DNA of 64,000 bases from Seriola aureovittata (GCF_021018895.1 NC_079364.1:30035701-30099700), one strand, 5' to 3'. Shown: positions 45,720-59,115, counted from the first letter of the stretch. Notes: a model not told the origin generated them from the letters alone. Numbers and translations are program-made.

Positions 45720-48240
45720 GAGTAAGCTTGCTAACAATGTTAACTATCCTGTTCGATACAGTTGTGTTATCAACTTGATAACCTAACCTGTAAGCTAATG
45801 CAAGCACGAGCTAGCTCCTATTAAAATCAGCAGAAAAACTGGATAAAAGTTTTGAGGAGTTTTTTGCTGCGAGCCTGACCTCCATTCAACACATTGGATA
45901 CAATAGAGCTGATGAATTAACAAGGCAGCTGTCTATTTTGCTAGCTTGTGATCATTAATTAATGTTTGTGTAAATTTTTTTAAATACTTATTTTATATTG
46001 GTCAATTATATTAATATATAAAGGCACGTTTGTGCTTAATAAATTTATACTTTGTAATTTATTTTGGTCAATTTTGTAATTTTTATTAGATGGTGAGCAG
46101 GAGTAATCCAAAAAGTCATTAGAAATTAGCGTTTAGTAGCGTATATTCTTAAAAAAATCTTTGGGGGACTATACCCCCAGACCCCCATAGTGGATCTGTG
46201 TTTTTCTCTGCTCAAGTATCCTTCAAAAAATAATGGCCATCATTTTTTTTTTTTTTTTTTTTCACCCAATAAAATTCAGTGTAACAACAGTTTATGTACA
46301 AAAATATTAAGAGCAACAATAATAAGATGACATTAAAAGACTCTATCTAAGGATCACAATGCAGCCCCCCCAATACTAATTAACTGTCATTTTAAATCTT
46401 TATACTTTGCCAATATCCTTTCAACCACACACACAAAACATGTGTTTTGTTTCATTTAGTTTCATTGTGTGTTACCCTGAATGATGTTTTATCAAAAAGG
46501 GATAGAGTGTATTGGTATTGTCATTGTTCCAATTATTGCAGTGTTTTTAGTATTAGTCTGGACAATTAAATTTGTTTTACCAAGATTTAAAACTAAACCA
46601 AAATGTATTAATTATTCTTCATTTGTGCCTTGCAACCATCTATGTTCGAGGGCATCTAAGAAAAAAAAATGATGCAATTAAAACAAAATACATAAATGTA
46701 TTAATATATTAATATATTAATATTTCTCAAGTTTAAAACATGTTTGTTAGTAATAATTTATCTGAAATATAAATAAGATGCTAAATCTGTTATCTATACA
46801 CTGATCCTGTCATTCATTGTAACAGAAGTTGCATTGCACTGAATAACAAAAACATTACAAACTGAATGACAAAACTTCTACTTCAGCATATATTGCAGGC
46901 TATCAGTCAGCCACCTATATCAAACAATGACCTTGACGTATAAAGTTAATTACAATTATTAACGCCATGGACTTATTCTTCTAAAAATCTAAACAATAGA
47001 AATGTTTTTGGCATTTCAAATAATGGCATGCAGGTTTGTAACTTTGTTTTAGCACACCATGAAAAGGTGAAATTACCAACTAACTTCAGTAGAAGAAAAA
47101 GACGTTATAGAGAGAGTTAACAATGGCGTTACTTTCCACCTCTGGAGACAGTTCTTGGTGTGTAGAGGAACTGAGTTTGATGCTTAACTCACAATGTTTC
47201 TTCTAGACTGTTAAGTAAACAGCTGTTAATGCTAATGCTGGCTCTGTAGAAATTTCCGATTTCAGAAAGTCAGATAAAGGTTATAACTCAATTTTTTACC
47301 AAATATGTACTCACTGCCATTGTAGGGAATGACTCTTAATGTATAATAAAAAATAATCATTAGTTGCAGCCCTGCTTATGTCCCAAGATATAATATGTGC
47401 ACTTATGGACCTCCCTGTTTTCTGAAAAAGGCATATGAACTAAACACGATTGCCGATTGTAAAACTATCAATGGGAAGTAAGCTTTCGGCTTTCGGTAAA
47501 GCGCTTGCAGTGCTTGAAGCTAGCTATGCCAGTGAACATTAACATCTTAATAGTGGTTTTGGAGATGGTGCTATGTGCCAACATACCACACCCTCATTGT
47601 AGCCCACACAATGCAACCGTCAGAATCCCCCAGGAACATTGAGAGAGCCTCCACAATAGTAAAGCTGCTCACATGCATTTGAAGAAGGTGCGCTGCAGAT
47701 CCAGATAGCTTTATCTGAAGAAGGGGGCTGGTGGGAGGGTGGGGATACAAGCTCAGTGGATCTGCTCCTCACAATGGAATCACACGGCATAACATAAATA
47801 AAGCCAGAGTACAAGCAACCATGCTCCTTACACAAAGACACACAGGGAGCGTGCCCTGTCCATCTCACTCTCTCTCGATTTCTTTCTCTGTTCCCATTTC
47901 TCCTTTCTCCTGTTCTTTCTTTCACTTGCACACACAGTCACACAGACACAATGCTACCTATAGGCAGACTAGGCATCTGCCTCACACATCCTATTTTCCA
48001 ATTAAACACAATATAGTTCTTATTGCTAATATTTTATTCCAGTGAGCCAAACCCAACCAACCACACATTTTCAGAGGAGGCCTGGTATGATGAGATCTGA
48101 TTGGCTGATATGTCTTAGAAAAACACAAAGATGATTGAATTTTCTTGGTAGAAACGTTGATGGAAGATCAAAGACAGAAACAGTATCTTCAGGTGAGTCC
48201 AGAAGTTGTTTTGAGCCATATTTGCTTCCTGTCTGACTGT
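45720..48240. other. AT-rich intergenic DNA, no gene recognised
   Basis: Mostly AT-rich unique-looking sequence. It contains GGGGGACTATACCCCCAGACCC at 46163-46184, a short GGGGG..CCCCC hairpin like those in decayed repeats, a T run at 46242-46261, and a fragment of the TAATCATTAGTTGCAGCCC repeat near 47353. Short ORFs (46481-46672; minus strand 47620-47931) have no recognisable domain. Confidence 0.6.
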
Positions 48241-48249
48241 TGGTTACAC

Positions 48250-48770
48250 AGTCAGTCAACCTGAAATATATAAACAACTATTGGATGCACATGAAATTTG
48301 GCACAGATGTCCTTTGTGCCCAGATGATGAATCACAGTGACTTTGGTAATCCTCTAGCCTTTCCTTGAGCTCCACATGTTGGAAAAATGTTTTACTTATT
48401 CAGTGAAATATATCAAAATCTACTGGAGAGATTTGCACAAAACTTTGTACAGACGTTCATGGGTCCCATAGGATGTATCCCAAATATTTTGGTAATCCTC
48501 AAGTGCCAACATCAAGTCAAAACTCTCATTTGTCCAATACTAATTCCCATTAATGTTAGCTGTATTTGCGTTTAGTTCTAAATAGCTTAGGTTTGCATGT
48601 TATCACCTTAAACAAGATTGTGAACATGCTAGATATTATACCAGCTATACATCAGCATTTCATTGTGCATATAAGCATGGTGACACTTGCATTTAGTTAA
48701 AAACATAGCTAAGCCAAAGTACAGCCTCACAGAGACAGTAGTATGGCTGTTACAGCCTCTGAAAACTTAA
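48250..48770 (+). repeat. Widespread percomorph interspersed repeat
   Basis: Two degenerate units begin ACTATTGGATGCACATGAAATTTGGCACAG (48279) and ATCTACTGGAGAGATTTGCACAAAACTTTG (48418), each followed by a GTCCTTTG/GGTCCCATAG block, GATG and a TTTGGTAATCC block. They are followed by GCATGTTATCACC, ATACATCAGCATTTCATTG, GCATTTAG and TACAGCCTCACAGAG. I recognise this succession as a very abundant percomorph repeat. It is old and diverged here. Transposon class is not assigned. Confidence 0.7.
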
Positions 48771-49832
48771 ATAACTATTTGAAACATTAAATGTTCATGG
48801 CTAAGTAAGCATCAATCAAAATTAAAGTTAAGTTGTTTTTCATTACGAGTTAAAAAAAAAAACTGAAATAATAATAATAAGCTTGTTGCAACTTTAACAG
48901 ATTTTTGTTCCCATGGAATTCCATCACTCAGAATATGAAGCTGACATTTCAGGGCCTTTAACCCTTAGTCTTGTTTTCATTTGTACAGTTTTTACAGTGC
49001 AGCTCACCAGCAGGTATTGGATAAAAGTGGAATTGCAGGGTGCTGTGAAAAATACCTCACATCGGTATCCTGTGTGTGTAGTTTCACAGCCAAAATCACA
49101 ACAGTTATTGTACAAAAACACACACGGGCAATGAGTGATGGACTGGACTTTGACAACAGCTGCTCTTACAGCTACTCTTTGCCTACAACATGTCAGTCAA
49201 ACAAAACATGATTCTGAGGGGGAGAGAATATCAAAAAATCTGCACAGTGTCGTGGGAATAGTTTTGCACGTATGATTTTGTAATAAAGAGGGAGTTACAC
49301 ATTGAATGTGATCAAACCCTTAAATGATTTACTTTGTAAAGCCTTTATTCTGCATAACAGTAAAGACAGTGCAAAGCTTCAACTACCGTTTTTACTCAGT
49401 TGATATTGATTGACTGGGGATTTTCAAAAGGACTAACAAACATCTACCTAAAGCCTCTAAAAGAGTAATCTGCCTTGCTTCAACATCATCAGATTCAGCC
49501 AGTCTGCCTGACAACCTGAAAAGGTTCAGATTGATTTTCAGTTTTTAAAACGTTGTTTTTGCCTTGTTACTTAAAGGCATCATTCCCCTGAAATCCAAAC
49601 CGTAATATTGTGAATCAGTGGCATGCCATCAGGACAAGCAAGGCAACCAGCTAAAGCTAAAAATAGACATGAATGAGAACAATACTGAAGTGGAAGTAAT
49701 ATTTCTCAGAACAGCGTTCTGTTCCATAAAGGATTTTATATTGTCAGTTCACATCCATCTTGTAATTTACAGCCCTCTTGTGGCTGCAGAATGCTACTGT
49801 CTCTAGAAGCTAACTTGACTACGGGAGCGTGT

Positions 49833-49976
49833 CTATGTTCCCGAAGCCCTAATCCTAACCCTATATCCCCCCAGCCCTAACCCTAATCCTAACCCTAAAT
49901 TCCCACAGCCCTAACCCTAACCCTAATTTTCAAATATTTCTGTGATAAAAAAGTTCTAAGAAATGTGGGAACATAG
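49833..49976. repeat. Interstitial telomere-like (CCCTAA) patch inside an inverted repeat
   Basis: CCCTAA-type units (CCCTAATCCTAACCCTA and three further clusters separated by about 12-16 bp spacers with a C..CAG pattern) occupy 49847-49926. They are enclosed by CTATGTTCCC (49833-49842) and GGGAACATAG (49967-49976), a perfect 10-bp inverted repeat. The orderly spacers and enclosing ends suggest a small transposable element or satellite fragment that carries telomere-like DNA, not a chromosome fusion scar. Confidence 0.6.
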
Positions 49977-49984
49977 GGCTGACC

Positions 49985-50813
49985 CCCTTGACTACCAGTC
50001 GCTGAATCTAGTTTTCCTCTCATTTTCATGGGTGTGACCTGTTGACAAAAGCTGCGGCTTCTCCAGCTTTTTTGGACATTTGCACATCCAACAGAGTGCC
50101 GCAGGGATGATGTATTGTTGTAGGCCAACCAGGAAGTTAGCATCACCGTGGTTCCCTCAATGGCCAATGGGAGTTTTACGTTGGCTTTTGGATTATTGTA
50201 GAAAATTTGATCTGTGACAAACAATAGTTTATGATACTGACACATTTTATTCATCACAATAATCTCCCACTTCATGATTTTTGAATATGATCACCAGAAG
50301 TAAAATAGCTAATATAAGGCTATAAACAAACTATACCACAGTCCCACGACTTCAACGTCACCACCACTTAACTTTCAACTTGCGGTTTGATTTAGCTCTT
50401 ACCTCCTCTATAAAAGTCTTCCCTCTTACAAAGTTAGTATCGGTTTGCAAAAGCACATAAAAAAACACAACTAGGCTGTAGTATTCATGTTATTTACCAA
50501 ATTTATGTGCATTCATTTCATTTCAGCTCGATCACAGCGTGAGAGTCTCTCCTGTGTTTTGCTGTCACTTACTGTCACATTTCTCTTCTCTCGTCTCTCG
50601 TTTCACAGACAGGTTGACAACTCGTTACATTAAGTGCAATAAAAGCTTTCCAACAAGTGTTATAAATCCTTCTAAAACAAAAGATGGACAGACGTCAACC
50701 CCAAATTTCTGAAAATCATGACAAAATGTCATCACTTTTTAAAAGCGTGCAACCTGGTGAGAGGCTAAGAGCTCTACTCCCCCCTTGAGCAGAAGCCTGG
50801 GGGAAACACTGCA
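49985..50813. repeat. Probable old DNA transposon remnant
   Basis: GAGTGCCGCAGGGATGATGT, AGGCCAACCAGGAAGTTAGC and GGTTCCCTCAATGGCCAATG follow the order of a repeat I recognise from fish. The right edge CCTGGGGGAAACACTG at 50798-50813 matches the CACTG-type terminus of hAT elements (inverse of CAGTGTTTCCC). The matching left end was not found, so it may be truncated. No transposase frame. Confidence 0.45.
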
Positions 50814-50916
50814 GTTATTGGTAAATATTTTGAAGATGACCATAGAAGTAATGTGTTTTTTTTGTTTTTACATAAGTTTCCTCTATACTGCACATGGCAT
50901 ATGTTGTCAGTTTAAA

Positions 50917-51294
50917 GTAGGACTGCAGAATGAATTGATATATAATCAAAATTGCAACATGGCGAAGTGCAATATCCAAACTGCAGGAGCTGCAAAAAAT
51001 CACAGTAGCTGCAATTTTTTTTTTTTTTTTTGATTAAAAATGTGTCAAAACATTGTTGATCATTGTTACCACCATAAGTGTTATGGTGCTACAGAGATGC
51101 CCCAGCGTACAAATAATATTCTTCAGATGTATGGGAACATCCCAAAAAAAAGGCCATCGTCATCATTTTTACATTTTTTTCAGTGAGAATGATTTGCAAA
51201 AATGACCATTCCAACTGAAATCGTGACTCATATCACAATATCTGGCAAAATAATCACAATAGGATATTTTTTGCATATCATGCAGCCCAAATTC
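50917..51294 (+). repeat. Interspersed repeat R1, plus-strand copy
   Basis: Starts TAGGACTGCAGAATGAATTG, continues AAATTGCAACATGGCGAAGT, GCAATATCCAAACTGCAGGAG and CTGCAATTTTTTT, and ends ATTTTTTGCATATCATGCAGCCCAA. The terminus read in reverse (TTGGGCTGCATGATATGC) mirrors the start, so the element has inverted GGCTGCA-type ends. It matches the minus-strand copy at 33131-33273. Confidence 0.68.
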
Positions 51295-51299
51295 AAAGA

Positions 51300-52690
51300 A
51301 TAATCCTGATACTTCTTGAGCCAGGAAGGAGTGCAGAAAGGTGAAGATGTCCAGGTAGAGCGCAGCAAGATGCAGGAGAGAGACTTTCAGCACAGGAAAG
51401 ACAGACAGTACAAAACCTGACAGGACAGAAGATTTGCTACTACTAATGTCATGAAAAGGTATGTTTTAATCTTTTTAGTGTAATAAACAGGTGATTTGTG
51501 CGCGGGGTGGGGAGCTCTTCAGCTCTGCTTTCTTACCTGTAAAAGTCAACGCACGCCACTGCTGTGGATCTAACCATGGACTCTAACTACCTCATCCCAC
51601 ACTCTACAATCAAACAAAACTGGACAAGAACATTGAAACAAATTCTCAGGATGCATCCACTTGAGGTTTTTCCGGTACACTGACGACACATAATAATTGT
51701 GACATGGGTTATGTTGCTGTCATTAATCACTTCTGAAATTCTCTAAATATACTCCGTCAATTGGAGTAAAGAGTTTATATCACCCCCCTGGTGTACGACA
51801 TATGGAAAATTCTTTGCAGTCACTTATTTCTCCCACTTGTCATCTTGAGTTGCAGAACTTTGTCAATAAGACACAGCAGCCATTCCATTAGTGTTGATAG
51901 TTCAAGGTGGGAAAAATTTAAACCTAAATTACATTTGCAATAAATCTGTTTGGGTTTATCATCACCATTTTGTGTACGCAAGACCAAAAGATCACTTGCT
52001 GTATCTGTCTTTTAGTCATAAGTTCACCAGAGCAACTCTTGGTAACATTACCAGGGTCTTGATTCACTAATGTCTTGCTTTGGGAGAAAGCTATTCATTT
52101 GTACAGCCACTGATGTCTCAGATCATAGGAATGGCATATGTAAATTCTGTCTGAGCAGGTTCTTGGGCTAGATTCCTTAAGAAGACTATGGGAAGTGTGC
52201 CAAGAGACTGGGAAGTTGCACATCAAAGTCATACATCAGATGCAGCTGGAAGGTAGAATCATGACATTCACTTGCTTTTTTTTAATAAAATATTTAAAGA
52301 ATCCTTACAAGGGTTAACTCTGAGGTTTCATACTCAAGTGTTGCTCTGAATCTTCTCTTTGCTGCATATAGGAGTTATTGTTATTAATTATAGTTATGGT
52401 TTAGAGCAGGTTTAAATATAGTTAGATAAATGCATCTAGCAGTAGCCTCGTCAATTCAGACCTGTAAATAAAATCTGTCCAAATATTCATAGTGAGATAA
52501 TATTTGATACGTCATCATCGTCTGCATTGGCCAATCTTGTTCTTAGAACCTTTTGACTTACAAATGTAGGGGAAAAGTTGTGCAAATGATGAAGCATTGG
52601 AGAAAGAAATAGAAAATACAAGTGCAATTACCCAGCGAAGTCTAAACATCTTGTAGTTTTTACATCATACACGTTTTTAAAACCTACTTC
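51300..52690. other. AT-rich intergenic DNA, no feature recognised
   Basis: I see no gene, clear repeat or regulatory signature. Short ORFs have no domains. Confidence 0.5.
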
Positions 52691-52696
52691 AATGAA

Positions 52697-52835
52697 AATC
52701 AAGTTTTTAACATTGTAAACGTGTCCATATGGTGTTTAAAAAAAAAAAAATCAAGACATTATTGTGAGTGAAATAAGCAGTCAATGCCATGACTCCATAT
52801 TTCCATCTTGTAAGTGCAGTGTAACAATGACAGTT
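52697..52835 (+). repeat. Interspersed repeat R2, copy 2
   Basis: AATCAAGTTTTTAACATTGT, GTGTCCATATGGTGTTT, an A run, GAGTGAAATAAGCAGTCAATG, GACTCCATATTTCCATC. This is the same block order and spacing as 45191-45329. The element may continue to about 53030 (CTAGCCAATCAAATCATG). Confidence 0.65.
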
Positions 52836-53991
52836 GTGCATTGTGGTTCCATAGCTTTGCTTTGCATGGGTTGCTTGTTGTAGAAACTGAGAAAAGTTGA
52901 ACTTTTCAGGTGGAAGCTGAGGTGCCAACCAGTCAAATCCTATTTATGTAACTGTTCCAGCGCAGACGCTAGCCAATCAAATCATGTTTGACCTTGTGGC
53001 TACAGGTCTACCCCGCCATTCAACATGATAATGGAGAAGATTATTGCGTTTGCGTGTGTTCATCTGGTTGTGGAGTTAATTTCCTTGATAGCTAGCATGG
53101 CACATTATTGCGAAAAATAGAATGTTTCTAGCCGGCTCTGTTGTGTGTCCTGAGCAGGAACCTGTGATCGTTGCTATGACGATCCTGCCATCACCAGGTA
53201 TCAGGCACACCCACCGTCAAGCGTTAACGCAATGCGTATGTGTGAATGCTCTGTAAGGTAGCTAGCCTAGCAAGCAAACACGATGCCGCCGAACACTCAC
53301 AATGCCACCAAGCACCCAGCATTACCTATATACCTATTACCTATATTTTGCGAGTATAAGAAAAAAAAAAAGAAAAGATTTTTGTAGTCCATTCAATTAT
53401 GTGTGTCAGACTTTAGAAGAGGTGATATAATTGTCAATTAAGTATACAAGTTGCTTTGATAATGTTTTGCACTTCCCTGAGATGAGAATTGGGTGATCGA
53501 TCCTTATCCTGACATGTCAGCTATCACTTTCTATACTAACTACCATGTTTCAAAGTATGTTGTGATCTGAATGTTAACGCCTACCCCCCCTGCTCTGATG
53601 AAGAGTCAGTAAGTCAGTCATTGTGTGTATTTGTTACCTGCAACACCGTAGATCTTGTCTGCCCCCAAACCCCACGTTTCGAAAGTATCTTAAAATAACG
53701 CTTGTGATGAATGTGCAATTTCCCTAATTTACGGCTGGCTGCTGTACTCAGGACTGTGGGCTGGATGGAAATCTTAAATGGGGCTTGAACAGCACTCCTC
53801 ACAACAAGAAATCAATATGCCATGCAGCCTAGAAAGGCGACTTGCTATCTATTGTGGCCGAGGCAACGCTCGCAGGGTAATTTCCTCTAAACGCTACAAA
53901 CACAGCTCAGCCACTTCACCGACACAAATAGAATCCCAGTCACACGCTCTGACACACATACACTCAAGAAGATGCATGCTGAATGTGTATG

Positions 53992-53995
<4 letters not shown>

Positions 53996-54028
<33 letters not shown>
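53996..54028. repeat. (GT)n microsatellite
   Basis: About 16 GT repeats, one of only two long dinucleotide tracts 3' of 45 kb. Confidence 0.92.
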
Positions 54029-54029
<1 letters not shown>

Positions 54030-57000
54030 GTCAATATTTTCAGGCATTGTGTGTAGCATTTTATTTGTTGTGAGAGACAGTTTTGGAATATGTGTGCGTT
54101 TTGTGAAATGTGCTTTCATATTTTATTTATATATTATATTTTCTATGTTTATATACAAGTTTGTGTATATACATGTGTGTCTGTGTTGTATGTGTCTATT
54201 ACGCATAAATAAACAACAAAACAAACCTCGGCAACTTACATTTTTCACACAGTATATATGAGTATTTGAATTCAGAAATATTAAATGAAAAGAACAAAAG
54301 TCTATTTGAATGGATATATTTAGCAGACAATTTCCAATTTTAATTGATAAGGACATGAATGAACCTGTTTTTTATTAAACAGTGTCTCTGCTCTCATCAA
54401 ACAGTGTATTCAAACAAGGTAAAATTTAAAAGCATGTTTATCAATTCAATTGTACTTTAATTACCAGTTTTTGTAATTTACACGCACACATGCACTTTTT
54501 TTTTGGAAAATAGAGATATACAAAGTATAGCAATATTAACACAAATGCAGTTGGTTTATAGCGCGTTCTTATAGCACGTAATTGTGACAGCAGTCACATA
54601 AACATAAGTACACATCCAACAGATTAAGAAATGATATAAGTAAGTTAAATATGACTCTAAAGATGCTCTAAATCTCGATTTGCAGCAGCCTTGTACATCG
54701 TAACTGCACTTTATTTTTTTTCCATTTAAAGCAAAAACTGAGAAGACATCACCTAAAAACAGACAAATACTTATACTACTTATATATCCTTATATGAGCA
54801 AAGACCTGAAGGTTTCTTCAATTTAAAACTCTTAACACTTCGTTTGCAGAGATTTGAAAAAAATCACTCAACTGCAGGTTTACATGATTCAGACTTGTGT
54901 GTGGCTCGTCGTCTGTGGATATGGTGCAATCAGGAATAGAGCTCTGCTGATTGAGGAAGAATTGCAGGTAAGTGAGTTCAGACCATATCCATTACCAAAT
55001 ATAATCTATTCTCCTCTGTGGAGATGCTATCTGCCCCAAGTCCTACAGGAACAATACAGAGGATGTGCTAGCACTGTTGTTCTTGGATTGGTTTGCTATG
55101 GTACTCATCAGATAAGCTGGGATGCTCCCTGGAGATTCACATATACCACGAAGTTCGTGTGTGTGTCTGTGTCTGTGTGTATAGCCAGAACCTTATCAGA
55201 GGGGTATCTCACACTCTCACCTCCAAAACAGGTAAGTAATATAACGTTACTTTTATCTACAAACATACACAGTACAATCAAAACTCCAGAAAACCTTATC
55301 ATATTACATGTAAACTCTATAACTGTACCAAGTGTTTGGCTGCTAAGAAGCATGAAGAGTGTGAAGAGTAAGAACAAAGAAAGTTAATGATTAATGCAAG
55401 AAAACTCAAATTCGAATCAATAAAATATAACTTATACAATACTAGTCTGTGTTGGGATTTAACCAGATAATGTTGGTGTTAAATGTAAATAAGTATCATG
55501 CTAAATGCAAGTAGTAAGTAACAAGCAACAAGCATGGTTACAGCTTTGTAAAGGTGTAAATGCAGACATATGATGTTTACTCACCCATGTTTTCTCAAAG
55601 AAGAATTCAAGATAAAAAAATATCTAGAGAACAGGTTTTCTATCATGTAACAAAAGAAAATATGGATGGATGGATGGATCTTATTTGACAAAAATCATAT
55701 TTGGTTACAGAATTAAATTATTTTATTTAGCAAATTTTAAGCATTGACAATGTAAGGTCTTCATGTGAAATTGGGTGCAGTGTATAGTTTATCTGAATAC
55801 GGTATAACAGTAACTATTCATTCCACCATCCCCAGGGCCTGAGCTATTTTTAGAGTCTGGGTGGTATTTTTATTGTACTGTATTGTACTGTGGTATTGCA
55901 ATCAGATGTCAGTGATGTCATTGTTAAATTTTAGAGGAGACTTTTTTTATTTCATTTTTATAATTTATAATTTGTTTAATCATGCGGTCACACTGAGATC
56001 AAGATCCAGCAGTGAGACCTGAGTACAGAAAAATAAATGAAATAACAAAAAGAAATAGAAAAAGCAGAAATACAAATTTAAATATACATTCAGATAAGTG
56101 TTCATACAAACAAGTAGTTTACAGTGATCAGAGCGTATATTTAAATGCTTTTAATTATGCATTAAGATACACAACCAGGTACACAATAAGATGACGAGGT
56201 AAAAACGCTCGTAAGTGCAGGTGAGAAAAGTAAAACAATTACACCCCAAGTCAGTAAGACTTCTAACCAAATGTTTGAATTGGCCTATTTGGTATCAGCG
56301 TGTCAAGTTTCAGTCTGTTCTGTAAGTTTTAATTTATAGGTGTAATGCACACCACCTTCTATGCCACTGGCCACTGAGGCCCTTAAAACCTATGTTTACT
56401 TCAGTAGCAGGAAAATTGGTTTATGCTTAGATGGGACATACAAGGGGCCCCCACCATGGCTTAGGCCACAGTCAGACTATGAATAGTTCTCCAACAAGTT
56501 CTCGTCTGTGTTTGTGTGGGTGTTTTACAGTTATCAGTGGAAGTCCGGTTTGAAGCCAAAGACGCTGTGAAGTTATGATCCCTCAAGAGGAAATCTGAAT
56601 TGGCTTCAACGCACAGCAGCGTCAACGCTCACTTAGAAATAGTTACTTAGATTGTTACGGAGATAGCTATTGAGTACCTGAGCCATATTTCTAGTTTGTT
56701 AGATGATTCGATAACTAGTGGGAGGGTCAAATTTAAATTCTGAAGGGCACATCTACTACACAGGTAGAGTTGAACCTTAGTAGGTCAGCTAATTCAAAAA
56801 CCACAAGGGCAAAGATGGAACTGGACTAGCTTACCTAAATAGTAGCTCTGTCTATGTTGCCCTGAAGGTAACACAGACAGAACCAAATACACAGTAGTTA
56901 TATCTTACTTCCCAGTTTCATAATTATCATTCTTAAATATATTATTATTATTATTATTAATTATATATACAGTATATTATAAATTCCATTAACAAATCAC

Positions 57001-58670
57001 CAATGAACATTTTAAATCCAATTATGTATATCTTAACTACTTTAGAATTTTCAGCTTGCAATAAAATATAAACATTTCAGTTCAGACTTTATTAATAGCA
57101 GTAGTAGTAGTATACTGTTCGGTTTGCAACTTCTTTGTTAGCCAATATCTTCTCCACAAACTTCCACTTGAATATTTTACAAGTAGCTGTTATTTTGTTT
57201 AACCCACCGACTTTGGCATCATCTCTGCTACCAGGGCAGCGAATATATGGATCTCAAACTCTGTTAAGCATTGTAAAGATTCCATTAAGCATCTCATAGT
57301 CTCTCATAGTGTCAAAGGTGAAAAAGCTGACCCTGGTGATAGGAGAAAGTGCTCAGCGTGGTCAAATCTGCCTTCAGTATTGCATGTATTTGAGTTTGCG
57401 TGTATAGAGCCGCCCTTAAAGGTCTTGACCTCCACAAGCAGAGCCTTTGGCACCGACAGGGAAGCTGCATCATGAGGTCAAATGTGTGATCCCATTCAAA
57501 GGGATGAGCTGTGTTTATCTTTTAATAGACACAACAGAGCTCTGCTTCGTGAGTGGCCTTCAATGATATAAGCACTTTAGTGCAAATTCAATCTACTCAG
57601 TGTTGAAAGTTGTCATTCACGGTTCAGACTTGACGAATTCAACATTTACACAGAAGATGCATGGCCTACTGCTTTTATAGCAGTTCATCTGATGGTGGGG
57701 AGTTAAGATTTAAGTGGCTATTGATTGGCTTGGTGATCACTCTATTAGTAGATAGCCACGAGGTAAAATAAACAACATAAAAACACTCTAGTTTGATGTT
57801 CGGTGTGATCAGCAAATTATCTGATGTTTAATCATGTGGGAGGAGGCACTCAGCACTCCAACACTGACCAAGGGGGTAATCTGAGCAGTTAGAAATTGTA
57901 TTGATAAGGCCAATCAGAAAAATGAATGATCTTTTTCATATTATAAGTGAGGAAAGTGAGGAAAATGGAGCAGTGTTGGAGAAATTTCAGTCAGAACAAT
58001 CTGTAATTGAACAGCAACAAGAGTTTATATTAGCTACTAAACTGTATGTAACTTCTGCTGCGAGGGCTCTCTCCATCAAAACAGCAGTTTCACATTTAAT
58101 CCCCTGAAAACCCAACTCGACTTGAAAAACATGTTTTATTTAATAATTGACAAAGACACATCATTTATCATTGCCAGATGCTGCAAAAACAGAGAGAATC
58201 GTCTGATTTTCAACTTTCTGGTCTGTGAACTAACCATGAGTGACATATGTATCCATCATACAACCAAATTTTAGACTTGTTATATTTCCTCAAAATCACA
58301 TTATTCTACATGTGTTGGGTTTGCTTCAACCAAATCATGTAAAGTCATCGTTTCGCCGACACTAAATGGTGGACATAAGACGTCAGGGAAGGGTTGGGAG
58401 CTGAGACTACTAACATTTGTTTCTATTGTTTCTCCGATAATTTACGAACCAAACGTTCAGGAGATTTTTAGCAGCAGCCGAACTATCCCTAATAAAAACA
58501 CAAACTCAGAAAAATATATCACATAGGTTAAGTCATATTTAGACATTTTAATGTGGAAAAGTTACATATTCTAACTTTAAGCTACAAAAATTTAGCTTGG
58601 ATCCTACTGGTCTAGTGTAACACCCTACGTGTGATTGTAACACCCTACCTGTGATTTATGAAATGAATTA
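54030..58670. other. AT-rich intergenic DNA, no gene supported
   Basis: The longest open frame, 54854-55387 (177 codons, starting at TTG and containing an ATG 10 codons in), has no domain I recognise. It does contain two full-consensus donors, GCAG|GTAAGT at 54968 and ACAG|GTAAGT at 55232, which hint at noncoding exons or a decayed element. Between 57300 and 57660 the sequence is less AT-rich and free of repeats (CCGCCCTTAAAGGTCTTGAC, GAGGTCAAATG) and might be a weak conserved element. A short (ATGG)n lies at 55663-55678. TGTAACACCCTAC occurs twice, 20 bp apart, at 58616-58648. Confidence 0.5.
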
Positions 58671-58687
58671 ATGAAATGGTTCACGTA

Positions 58688-59115
58688 TATTGATGTCTTC
58701 ATGGGTGAGCGTGAGATGGATCAGGAGATCTGTTTTGATGATGAGGGAGCTCTTGAATCAATTTACATTCCAGCCCTCACCTATGATCATCAGCTTTACG
58801 TAGTGACAGAAATGACTGTTTCAAGCAACCAAAATGAGTTGTCTTTCACAGGAAATCCGGGCTCATCCTTCAGGGCAAGGTGAGGTCAGCTCTGAAAGGA
58901 TGGTGGTTGAACAGGACCCTCTGACACCTTGCTGTTGGTATTCCAGAGAGGTCTGTTGGATAGGACATCTATCCAGACCCAGAAAACACATGGAAGGAAT
59001 AAATATCTTGCCCAGGAGCATGCCCTAGAAGTTGCTTGATTAAGTTGCTAGGGAGAGAAGCTTTGCCTGCTACCACAATAACCTTGAATTCACCTGAGTG
59101 GCAGAAAATGGATGG
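58688..59115 (+). mobile_element. LINE (non-LTR retrotransposon) 3' fragment
   Basis: The translation of 58695-58812 reads VFMGEREMDQEI, then SIYIPALTYDHQLYVVTEM. This matches the post-reverse-transcriptase segment of a common fish LINE (family form SIYxPTLTYGHELWVVTER), with an internal deletion between the two parts. The following DNA, GGAAATCCGGGCTCATCCTT, CAGACCCAGAAAACACATGG, CTTGCCCAGGAGCATGCCCTAG, then ACCACAATAACCTTGAA and a GGATGG tail (59109), fits the same 3' end. It is 5'-truncated with many stops, so dead. The clade (L2-like or Rex-like) is not certain. Confidence 0.72.

Noticed and set aside
49847..49926. Chromosome-end fusion scar
   Set aside because: Only a few telomere-like units, interrupted by regular spacers and closed by a 10-bp inverted repeat. 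A repeat element explains it better.
58671..58883. Small host protein gene
   Set aside because: The peptide matches the tail of a LINE ORF with an internal deletion and is followed by that LINE's 3' end.
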